NCBI GenBank assembly: GCA_017549665.1
Contig: JAFYUD010000228.1
Coordinates: 1 to 11,307, forward strand
Length of the DNA stretch: 11,307 nt
Direction: 5' to 3'
Origin: Clostridia bacterium
Lineage (GTDB): Bacteria; Bacillota_A; Clostridia; Oscillospirales; Acutalibacteraceae
Of this stretch, positions 5,145 to 11,307 are shown one piece after another (the stretch's first letter is position 1; the number at the start of each line of letters is the position of its first letter). The notes below the pieces were generated by a model that was not told the DNA's origin, ran no database searches, and was given only the letters and a program-made list of their open reading frames with translations. The translations under genes and the position numbers were made by a program.

Positions 5145-7238
5145 ATGAATAACAGCTTAATTTCCAAGGCAAAGCAATTGGTTTCAACAGCAAAAGAATA
5201 CTGGCTCGAGCCGGCGAAAGGCAACTATGTCCCATACAAGGAGGTTGCAAGCCTCAGCGGTGCCGGCTTCGGTGTCTACTGGACGACTCTGCTGGCATCA
5301 ACAATCGGACTTGATGCCGCAAACTTCCTCGTGGGTGCAAGTATCGGTCTTAAGCCCACTGACCTGTACATCATGCTCGTGGTTGCGAATCTGACGGGTA
5401 TCCCTCTTGGTATTTTCCGTGGCTGGTACTACGACAATCACAACAACAAGGACGGCAAATTCCTGCCCTTCATACGGAAAACGGGACTTCCCATAGTGCT
5501 TATCTCAACGGTATTCGTATGGCTTCCCTTTGAAAATATGGAATACATAACCAAGGCTGTGGTTGTCTGGTTTATGTATATGCTGCTGAATATTTTTCTG
5601 TGCTTCTACAACGAAAGCTATTCGTATTTTCAGCAGATAATCACACCAAACGCTCAGGAAAGAGCAAACGTAATGAGTATAACTCAGGTTATCTACTCAC
5701 TTGCACCTACAATCACAGGCTTTGCCGTACCGTTCATTGCCGGTAAAACATGGGGACTTAACAACATCTGGACATACCGTATTATTTACCCCGCATTCAC
5801 GATTGTCGGTCTGATAATCGCAACAATCTTTTTCCGCAAGGTAAAGGAAAGACTTGTGCTTCCCAAAAAGAAGCGTGAACCGGTAAGAATGTTTGATGCT
5901 ATCCGTGAAGTCGCAAAGAATAAATATTATTGGATCATTCAGGCTGCGGCATGGGTGGTATTTCTTGAATCAGGCTACGGAGTAATCCTCGGCTGGTCAT
6001 TTGTATACGGTAACGGCGGAGAAAATCAGGCTGCACTGGGTATTGCAAATACAGTCATAGGCAATGCGGCACTGTGGTCAATGCTTCTGTGTCCTCTTGC
6101 CATACGGGCAATGGGTAAAAGAAACCTTCTTATTACGGCAAACGCAACAAACGTCGTTATTCTTCTTATACTTTACTTCACGTACCGTAATCTGATTGCG
6201 ATATGCGTGCTGTGGTACATAAATACATTCATAAACACATTCTGGAATATTGTTCAGCACAATATCAGCGCAGATATGCGTGACTATCACCAGTGGAAAA
6301 CGGGTGTACGTGTTGACGGTCTTTTCGGGCCTCTCGGAATTATCGGTACCGTCATCGGATTTTTCACCGGTTCATTCTACCCTTCCGTTTACGAGAAAAT
6401 GGGCTTGCTTACTGACTACAACGTGCTTTACGACGACACAATCAGAAACAATCTTTTTGAGGTGCTGATTCTCTGTTCAGCATTGGGTGCGCTTCTCAAT
6501 CTTATCCCCTTCTGCTTCTACGACCTGTCCGAAAACAAGCACCGTGCATACGTGGACGTATTGAAAATCCGTGCTATGTTTGAAAACCATGCTCTTGGTG
6601 AGCTTGAAGACAACGAGCTTGAGGATGTTATGCAGATTATCATTCAGGCAAGAGAATTTTCAGGTAAAGAAAAAATTCATGCAGATAAAAAAGCGGACAA
6701 AGCAACCCGTAAAGAGATCAAGGAAACAAACAGGACAATTGAAAGAGCCGCTATTATCATGGCTGATCTCAACAAATTCAATACTGATGCAGGCAAGGCA
6801 AGAATTGCAGCAGCAAAAGAATTGATTTCAAACGGTGAACTGTATTTTTATGAAAACGCAAAGGATGAACTCAGACTTGCAAGGGCTATGCCGAAAAGCA
6901 ATGCAACTGAAAAGGAAATCCGTGCCGATGCTATAAAAAGTGCCCGTATAAGAAAGGAAGCAGCTTCACTTATCAGGAAATACGGAATTGAAAATCTTTC
7001 AAAGCCTGAACCATATGAAAAGGATGAAATTATGAGCAAGGATGCCCGTAACTTCTTTGAAAGTATGAAAATAAGACGTGAGCTGAAGGATTATCTCAAG
7101 CGTGTTTCCGTGTACGCAAGAGCTACAAAGCCCTACACTGATGCTGCAGCACTTATTGAGCAGGCAGAGTATTACACTCATTACGATGAGCTTGAGGAAA
7201 AATACAATCAGCTGTGTGCAAGCAACGCATCCGTCTGA
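5145..7238 (+). CDS. GPH/MFS-type transporter with long soluble C-terminal tail
   Basis: A 697-residue protein. Residues about 35-460 are a membrane domain with roughly twelve hydrophobic segments. DMRDYHQWKTGVRVDG (377-392) corresponds to the GPH-family motif with D, Y, W, K-T-G, and the loop RGWYYDNHNNKDGKFLPF (92-109) sits where the D-x-x-x-D-x-x-x-R motif is expected but is divergent. Residues about 463-697 form a hydrophilic, highly charged, Ala/Glu/Lys/Arg-rich tail predicted helical or coiled-coil; ordinary GPH carriers are 450-500 residues, so the tail is an addition. The start ATG at 5145 has AGGGTG at 5132-5137. The epimerase and N-acetylneuraminate lyase genes follow on the same strand, so sialic acid or an N-acetylated amino sugar is the inferred substrate. 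No terminator is seen between its stop and the epimerase gene. Confidence 0.8.
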   Translation: MNNSLISKAKQLVSTAKEYWLEPAKGNYVPYKEVASLSGAGFGVYWTTLLASTIGLDAANFLVGASIGLKPTDLYIMLVVANLTGIPLGIFRGWYYDNHNNKDGKFLPFIRKTGLPIVLISTVFVWLPFENMEYITKAVVVWFMYMLLNIFLCFYNESYSYFQQIITPNAQERANVMSITQVIYSLAPTITGFAVPFIAGKTWGLNNIWTYRIIYPAFTIVGLIIATIFFRKVKERLVLPKKKREPVRMFDAIREVAKNKYYWIIQAAAWVVFLESGYGVILGWSFVYGNGGENQAALGIANTVIGNAALWSMLLCPLAIRAMGKRNLLITANATNVVILLILYFTYRNLIAICVLWYINTFINTFWNIVQHNISADMRDYHQWKTGVRVDGLFGPLGIIGTVIGFFTGSFYPSVYEKMGLLTDYNVLYDDTIRNNLFEVLILCSALGALLNLIPFCFYDLSENKHRAYVDVLKIRAMFENHALGELEDNELEDVMQIIIQAREFSGKEKIHADKKADKATRKEIKETNRTIERAAIIMADLNKFNTDAGKARIAAAKELISNGELYFYENAKDELRLARAMPKSNATEKEIRADAIKSARIRKEAASLIRKYGIENLSKPEPYEKDEIMSKDARNFFESMKIRRELKDYLKRVSVYARATKPYTDAAALIEQAEYYTHYDELEEKYNQLCASNASV

Positions 7239-7260
7239 CAAAAGGGAAAATAATTTTAAC

Positions 7261-7289
7261 TTTACAAAATAAAACCGATATGATACAAT
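7261..7289 (+). promoter_or_regulatory. Internal promoter before the epimerase gene
   Basis: TTTACA (7261-7266) and TACAAT (7284-7289), both five-of-six matches, are 17 bp apart with TG at 7281-7282 (extended -10). The start would be near 7296. The epimerase and lyase genes may therefore be transcribed alone as well as by read-through from the transporter gene. Confidence 0.6.
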
Positions 7290-7328
7290 TTTTCTTAACA
7301 AATTAACCTGTTTTATGAGGTGAATGAT

Positions 7329-8519
7329 ATGAATCTGAAAGAAACAAGAAAATGGATTGCCGACCAGCTTGACAGCGTTGCTGATTTCTGGCTGACAAAC
7401 GGCATGGACAAGGTAAACGGCGGTGTTTACACATGTCTTGATAAGGACGGTAAAGTTTTTTCAACAGATAAGAGCGTATGGATGCAGGGACGTTGCGGCT
7501 GGATTTTTGCATATCTCTGTCATGTATACGGCACAAAAAAGGAATGGCTTGAGGCAAGTAAAAGCTGTCTTGACTTCCTCGAAAATCACTGTGTGAACAA
7601 AAATGCTCAGGGCAGACTTTACTTCACTGTCACAGCAGACGGCAAGCCTCTCAGACAGAGAAGATACTGCTACTCAGAAGCCTTCTACTGCATTGCAAAC
7701 GCTGAATATTACGGCATCACAGGCGAAAAAGAGCATCTCGAGCGTGCAAGAAGAGCCTACGATATGTACTGGAATCTCAACCACGGAATGAAGGACCCCA
7801 CAGGTCTCGGCGCAAAGACTGAGCCTGAGACAAGAACGGGCAGAGCACTTGGCATTCCCATGATTCTCCTTAATGTAACATCTGTACTCCTTCGTGTTGA
7901 CCCTGAAAATGCAGAGCTTTACAACAAGCGTGCAGACGAATGCGTTGAAGATATTTTCAGATATCATGTCAAGAAGGATCTCGGATGCACACTCGAATCT
8001 GTCGCACCTGACGGCACTCCCCGTCTTGATGTTACAGAGGGCAGAGTTGTCAATCCCGGTCATGATATTGAATGCAGCTGGTTCCTTATGGAAAGAGCTA
8101 ACGCAACGGGTGACAAGGAGCTTCACAAGAAGGCTGTTGAGATTTTTGACATGGCTTTCGAAAAGGGTTGGGACAAGGAATTCGGCGGCATTCTCTACTT
8201 CTTTGACTGCCTTGGCAATCCTCCCGAAGCATACGAGCATGACATGAAGCTCTGGTGGCCTCATAATGAAGCACTTATTGCTGCACTTATGATTTACAGA
8301 GATACAAAGGACGAAAAATATCTTGATATATTCAATCAGCTTATTGAATATTCAAAGGATAAATTCGCATCTGCACCCTGCGGTGAATGGTACGGCTATC
8401 TCAGACGTGACGGTAACCCCACACTTCCTGCTTGTATCGGCTCTACATTCAAAGGCCCCTTCCATGTGCCCAGATGTCTTATCATGCTTGACAAAATGAT
8501 TGAAGAAATTGAACAGTGA
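7329..8519 (+). CDS. N-acylglucosamine 2-epimerase (AGE family)
   Basis: A 396-residue protein, the usual AGE length of about 390-400, forming an (alpha/alpha)6 barrel in the cytoplasm. It should interconvert N-acetylmannosamine and N-acetylglucosamine. Family blocks are WMQGRCGWIFAYL (51-63), RRYCYSEAFYCIANAE (111-126), NPGHDIECSWFLMER (242-256), KLWWPHNEAL (307-316), GEWYGYLRRDG (352-362) and FKGPFHVPRCL (374-384). H245 and H379 align in position with the two catalytic histidines known in AGE enzymes. The GYLRRDG plus KGPFHVPR pattern favours AGE over cellobiose 2-epimerase. A GTG at 7320 is in frame, but it is part of the ribosome binding site GAGGTGA (7317-7323), so the ATG at 7329 is the better start. 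The lyase gene follows 12 nt after the stop. The gene product of that neighbour makes this enzyme's likely substrate, ManNAc. Confidence 0.88.
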   Translation: MNLKETRKWIADQLDSVADFWLTNGMDKVNGGVYTCLDKDGKVFSTDKSVWMQGRCGWIFAYLCHVYGTKKEWLEASKSCLDFLENHCVNKNAQGRLYFTVTADGKPLRQRRYCYSEAFYCIANAEYYGITGEKEHLERARRAYDMYWNLNHGMKDPTGLGAKTEPETRTGRALGIPMILLNVTSVLLRVDPENAELYNKRADECVEDIFRYHVKKDLGCTLESVAPDGTPRLDVTEGRVVNPGHDIECSWFLMERANATGDKELHKKAVEIFDMAFEKGWDKEFGGILYFFDCLGNPPEAYEHDMKLWWPHNEALIAALMIYRDTKDEKYLDIFNQLIEYSKDKFASAPCGEWYGYLRRDGNPTLPACIGSTFKGPFHVPRCLIMLDKMIEEIEQ

Positions 8520-8531
8520 GGTTGAAATATA

Positions 8532-9458
8532 ATGAGTCTTGAAAAATATAAGGGTATAATCCCCGCATTCTATGCATGCTACGATGAAAACGGAGACGTT
8601 TCCGTTGAGGGAACAAAGGCACTCGTTGAGTTCCTTATTTCAAAGGGTGTTGACGGTCTTTACGTAGGCGGCTCTTCAGGTGAGTGCATCTATCTCGGCG
8701 TTGAGGAAAGAAAAAAGACACTCGAAGCAGTTATGGAAGCAAACAAGGGCAGAGTTACAATCATCGCTCACGTTGCCTGCAACAATACAAAGGACAGCTG
8801 TGAGCTTGCACGCCATGCTGAGTCTCTCGGCGTTGACGCAATCGCAACTATCCCTCCCATTTACTTCAAGCTTAATGAAAAAGCTATTGCAAAGTACTGG
8901 AACGATATTTCAGCAGCAGCTCCGAATACTGACTACGTTATTTATAACATTCCTCAGCTTGCAGGCGTCGCACTTACACTTCCCCTCTTTGATGAAATGC
9001 TTAAAAATCCCCGTGTTATCGGTGTAAAGAATTCATCAATGCCCATTCAGGATATTCAGATGTTTGCACGTCAGGCAAAAATGAATAACAAGGAAGTTAT
9101 CATTTTCAACGGTCCCGACGAGCAGTTCGTCGGCGGCAGACTTATCGGTGCCGAAGGCGGTATCGGCGGTACATACGCCGTTATGCCCGAGCTTTTCGTA
9201 AGACTCAACGAAATGATTAAGAATGGTGAAGTTGAAAACGCAGGTAAGCTTCAGGATGATATCAACGAGGTTATCTACACAATGTGTTCAACAAAGGGCA
9301 ATATGTACGCAACGGCAAAGGCATCACTCAGAAAGAGAGCAGGACTTGAGCTCGGCGGCGTAAGAGCTCCCCTCCTCGACCTTCAGGACGGTGACGAGGT
9401 TATCGTTGACAAGGTTGTAAATCTCGTTGAGACTGCAATCGCAAAGTGGGTTAAATAA
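8532..9458 (+). CDS. nanA: N-acetylneuraminate lyase
   Basis: A 308-residue class I aldolase of the DapA/NanA superfamily, of standard length. It cleaves N-acetylneuraminate to ManNAc and pyruvate through a Schiff base. Visible active-site features: GGSSGE (46-51) binding the pyruvate carboxylate, Y138 in YVIYNIP, the Schiff-base lysine K166 in GVKNSS, and the DE pair 196-197 followed by GAEGGIGGTY (206-215), which matches the sialic-acid-contacting region of NanA more than that of DapA. The start ATG is preceded by GAGGTTG overlapping the epimerase stop region, indicating translational linkage. A dihydrodipicolinate synthase or other keto-acid aldolase is the alternative, but the neighbouring epimerase favours NanA. 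The gene ends before a strong bidirectional terminator. Confidence 0.87.
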   Translation: MSLEKYKGIIPAFYACYDENGDVSVEGTKALVEFLISKGVDGLYVGGSSGECIYLGVEERKKTLEAVMEANKGRVTIIAHVACNNTKDSCELARHAESLGVDAIATIPPIYFKLNEKAIAKYWNDISAAAPNTDYVIYNIPQLAGVALTLPLFDEMLKNPRVIGVKNSSMPIQDIQMFARQAKMNNKEVIIFNGPDEQFVGGRLIGAEGGIGGTYAVMPELFVRLNEMIKNGEVENAGKLQDDINEVIYTMCSTKGNMYATAKASLRKRAGLELGGVRAPLLDLQDGDEVIVDKVVNLVETAIAKWVK

Positions 9459-9466
9459 GACAAGAC

Positions 9467-9511
9467 AAAAAAACGGGTTCTGCAGAACAAATTGCAGAAC
9501 CCTTTATTTTA
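9467..9511. terminator. Bidirectional intrinsic terminator
   Basis: GGGTTCTGCA (9475-9484) pairs perfectly with TGCAGAACCC (9493-9502) around an 8-base loop. It is followed by TTTATTTT on the plus strand and by CGTTTTTTTG on the minus strand, so it ends both the lyase transcript and the convergent peptidase transcript. The peptidase stop codon (9509-9511) lies inside the plus-strand T-rich tail. Confidence 0.93.
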
Positions 9512-10753
9512 TCCGTCAAGTCCGTTTTCGTCGAAATCGAAAACTGTCTGAAGTGTGATTTCAATTGTTTTTTCAATTGTCTCGGGTACAAGATTGTCAC
9601 CTGAGTCAAGTCTTGTATGATAATATCTTGCAGGAGTTGAATCCATTGCAACGAAGCTTGCTGCGGGCACACCTGCCTGAGAAGCTGCTGCCGCATCAGT
9701 TGCACCGAGAGGAATGGGACCCATAGGAACGTCGCAACCGCACTTCTTTGCAGCCTTCTGAACAAGGAGGCTTGCCTTGGGATCGTTTTCAACCATGCCC
9801 GTCATATCCTTGTCGTAAATCATCATATAATCCTCATCACGGATAGTGTCGATTGAGAAGAACATCGTCTCAACACCGTCGTTGCCGAGCTCGGGATGAG
9901 CCTTGAAGTATGCCTTTGAGCCTCTCAGTCCTGCTTCCTCACCGCCAACAAGAGCTGCGATAACCTCAGTATTTTCAAATCTGATATCATTCTCCTCAAG
10001 GAATTTAAGCACGGCAGCAGAAATATAACAGCCCGTAAGGTTATCGTTTGCACCCTCAACGTAATTTTTGCTGTCAGTAAACTTATAAAGAAGAGCGTAA
10101 GCAGGTAAAAATGCAAGCTGACCAAGGCTCAGAGCCTTTGCAAGAGTCTTGTTCTTTGTGCCGAGAATGATGCCTGAAGTAAGCATTGTATAAAGAAGTC
10201 CGCCTACAGCATAGCCTGCAACGGTTGTGACACCGTTTGAGCCGAGCTTGTAAGTATATGTCCATTCGGGAGCTGAATCAGTGTGACCTGCAAGAATAAT
10301 TCTGCGCTTTGTTTCACCCTTTGCCTTTCTTACGGCAATAACGTTACCTGATTCCTTTTTCTTGAAAAACGGGTCGAGCATTTCCTTGTAAAGCACGAAT
10401 TCGCCCACAATTCCTGAAATTCCCGCACCGATAAGACCGAATGATGCTGCTGAAATTTTCTTATTTTTAAATGCACCGAGAAGATTGCAGACAGTTGCAC
10501 CAAGGACACAGGTGCCTGCAACGGGAACGAATGCCATAAATGCATCGGGATGCACATCAAAAGTCTCTCTGCTTACTGAATCTGCATACTCCTTAAGGCT
10601 TTCCATCATGTATTCCTGCGCTCTTTTTTCACTTTCGTCACCGCAGGGACGGGGACCGTAGGTTTTGCATACGTGCTTTATTGAGTCAACAGTATACTTT
10701 GTGCAGCCGCCGAGCTGCTTTCTGAAATCTTTGACTATATTTCTGAAATCCAA
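9509..10753 (-). CDS. Membrane-embedded M28-family zinc metallopeptidase
   Basis: A 414-residue protein with the two-zinc aminopeptidase fold of family M28. Metal ligands are visible in order: H157 in AGHTD with D159, D237 in GANDNLTG, the E272-E273 pair in GGEEAGLRGS, D302 in SIDTIRDE and H379 in YYHTRLDSGDN. Hydrophobic stretches at about 74-93, 101-121, 174-198 and 205-224 look like four membrane segments, two before and two within the catalytic domain, between the first and second metal motifs. No cleavable signal peptide is seen. Substrate is unknown; M28 enzymes remove N-terminal residues from peptides. The start is taken as TTG at 10751-10753, because AAGGGG lies at 10764-10769 and no in-frame ATG occurs before residue 49. 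It has its own promoter and is divergent from spoVAD, so a sporulation link is possible but unproven. Confidence 0.85.
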   Translation of the reverse strand: MDFRNIVKDFRKQLGGCTKYTVDSIKHVCKTYGPRPCGDESEKRAQEYMMESLKEYADSVSRETFDVHPDAFMAFVPVAGTCVLGATVCNLLGAFKNKKISAASFGLIGAGISGIVGEFVLYKEMLDPFFKKKESGNVIAVRKAKGETKRRIILAGHTDSAPEWTYTYKLGSNGVTTVAGYAVGGLLYTMLTSGIILGTKNKTLAKALSLGQLAFLPAYALLYKFTDSKNYVEGANDNLTGCYISAAVLKFLEENDIRFENTEVIAALVGGEEAGLRGSKAYFKAHPELGNDGVETMFFSIDTIRDEDYMMIYDKDMTGMVENDPKASLLVQKAAKKCGCDVPMGPIPLGATDAAAASQAGVPAASFVAMDSTPARYYHTRLDSGDNLVPETIEKTIEITLQTVFDFDENGLDG

Positions 10754-10784
10754 TTTTCTTCAACCCCTTGATAAATTCCAGACA

Positions 10785-10813
10785 ATTTTAGCATATTTTT
10801 ACATAATTTACAA
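10785..10813 (-). promoter_or_regulatory. Promoter of the M28 peptidase gene
   Basis: On the minus strand TTGTAA (10808-10813) and TAAAAT (10785-10790) are 17 bp apart, with an extended -10 TGC immediately before TAAAAT. The start would be near 10778, about 25 nt before the TTG start codon. The boxes look like a vegetative sigma-A promoter. Confidence 0.65.
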
Positions 10814-10874
10814 GCGTATAAAAATATAGAAATGTACGAAAATATATGCAAAATAATTATTTTCGGTGAGCAAT

Positions 10875-11307
10875 ATGACAAGACAAGGCAGATACACAAT
10901 AAAATTATCAGGACATACAGGTATTATCGGTCATGCAGCAACAGGTGCAAAGGCTGAAAGTGAAGGGCCGATGGCATCTGAATTTGACTTCCTCTACCCC
11001 GATGACGAAATCGGACAGGACTCATGGGAAAAGGCTGAAAGTGAGCTTCACAAAAAAGCCGTCACTCTCGCCATTGAGAAATCGGGCAAGAAAAAGGAAG
11101 ACATTGATATTATTTTTGCGGGCGACCTTATGAATCAGTGTACGGGATCGACCTTCGGAATCAAAGATATGCAGATTCCCTTTGCAGGTGTTTACGGTGC
11201 CTGCTCCACAATGGCGCTGTCTCTTGCAATGGCAAGCGTTTTTGTCGATTCAGGTGCGGCAAGAACTGCAGTTGCGTCAACCTCATCACACTTCTGTTCA
11301 GCAGAAA
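10875..11307 (+). CDS. spoVAD: Stage V sporulation protein AD, partial (N-terminal 144 residues)
   Basis: The frame opens at ATG 10875 (ribosome binding site GGTGAG at 10865-10870) and runs off the right edge. The product begins MTRQGRYTIKLSG and contains GPMASEFDFLYPDDEIGQDSWEKAE (31-55), DIIFAGDLMNQCTGSTFGIK (78-97) and VYGACSTMALSLAMA (106-120), all characteristic of SpoVAD, a thiolase-fold protein of about 340 residues. SpoVAD binds dipicolinic acid and, with the other SpoVA proteins at the inner spore membrane, moves it during spore formation and germination. The cysteine of GACST (C110) corresponds to the thiolase nucleophile position. Genes spoVAC and spoVAEB usually flank spoVAD; here a divergent peptidase precedes it, so spoVAD seems to be first in its transcript. 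The rest of the operon would lie to the right. Confidence 0.92.
   Translation, partial: MTRQGRYTIKLSGHTGIIGHAATGAKAESEGPMASEFDFLYPDDEIGQDSWEKAESELHKKAVTLAIEKSGKKKEDIDIIFAGDLMNQCTGSTFGIKDMQIPFAGVYGACSTMALSLAMASVFVDSGAARTAVASTSSHFCSAE

Noticed and set aside
7674..8264. 196-codon minus-strand open frame inside the epimerase gene
   Set aside because: It lies wholly antisense to a clearly conserved gene, lacks recognisable family features and a credible ribosome binding site; it is a shadow of codon bias in the real frame.
8532..9458. Annotation as dihydrodipicolinate synthase (dapA)
   Set aside because: GGSSGE, YNIPQLAG, GVKNSS and the GAEGGIGGTY region, together with the epimerase neighbour, fit N-acetylneuraminate lyase better; not fully excluded.

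Overview
The window looks like chromosomal DNA of an endospore-forming Clostridia-type Firmicute, probably Ruminococcaceae/Oscillospirales-like. The evidence is a start-proximal spoVAD fragment at the right edge, Gram-positive ribosome binding sites (AGGAG, GAGGTG, AGGGTG), A/T-rich promoters of TTGACA-17-TATAAT type, and short intergenic hairpin-rich repeats. The genus is an inference. I see no transposase, phage gene or CRISPR array.

Layout. 1-91 (-): 5' end of a small SF0329-like protein. 204-567 (-): a tRNA-Leu(CAG) unit with strong promoter, an unusual leader of about 195 nt that contains a partial copy of the tRNA 5' end plus a hairpin, and an intrinsic terminator. 650-1555 (+): PHP-domain metallohydrolase (CehA/McbA-like), ending in a terminator. 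1597-3015 (-): GPH-type sugar:cation symporter. 3037-3253: intergenic array of seven three-base-loop hairpins, part of it phased every 24 bp by a conserved heptamer. 3256-4923 (-): ribulokinase araB. 5145-7238 (+): a second GPH/MFS-type transporter with an extra soluble tail of about 235 residues. 7329-8516 (+): N-acylglucosamine 2-epimerase family protein. 8532-9458 (+): N-acetylneuraminate lyase. A bidirectional terminator at 9467-9511 separates these from 9509-10753 (-), a membrane-anchored M28 metallopeptidase. 10875-11307 (+): spoVAD, cut by the window edge.

How the genes fit. Transporter, lyase and epimerase on the + strand read as a compact sialic acid module: uptake, cleavage of N-acetylneuraminate to ManNAc plus pyruvate, then epimerisation of ManNAc to GlcNAc. 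This resembles the kinase-after-epimerase route known from Bacteroides rather than the NanK/NanE route of E. coli; no kinase, sialidase or nag gene is in the window. On the opposite strand, ribulokinase and the first GPH transporter suggest uptake and phosphorylation of a pentose or pentulose, without araA or araD nearby. The two modules are divergent from the shared 4924-5144 region.

Most noteworthy are the phased triloop hairpin array between araB and the transporter, the duplicated and hairpin-invaded leader of the tRNA gene, and the C-terminal extension of the 697-residue transporter.
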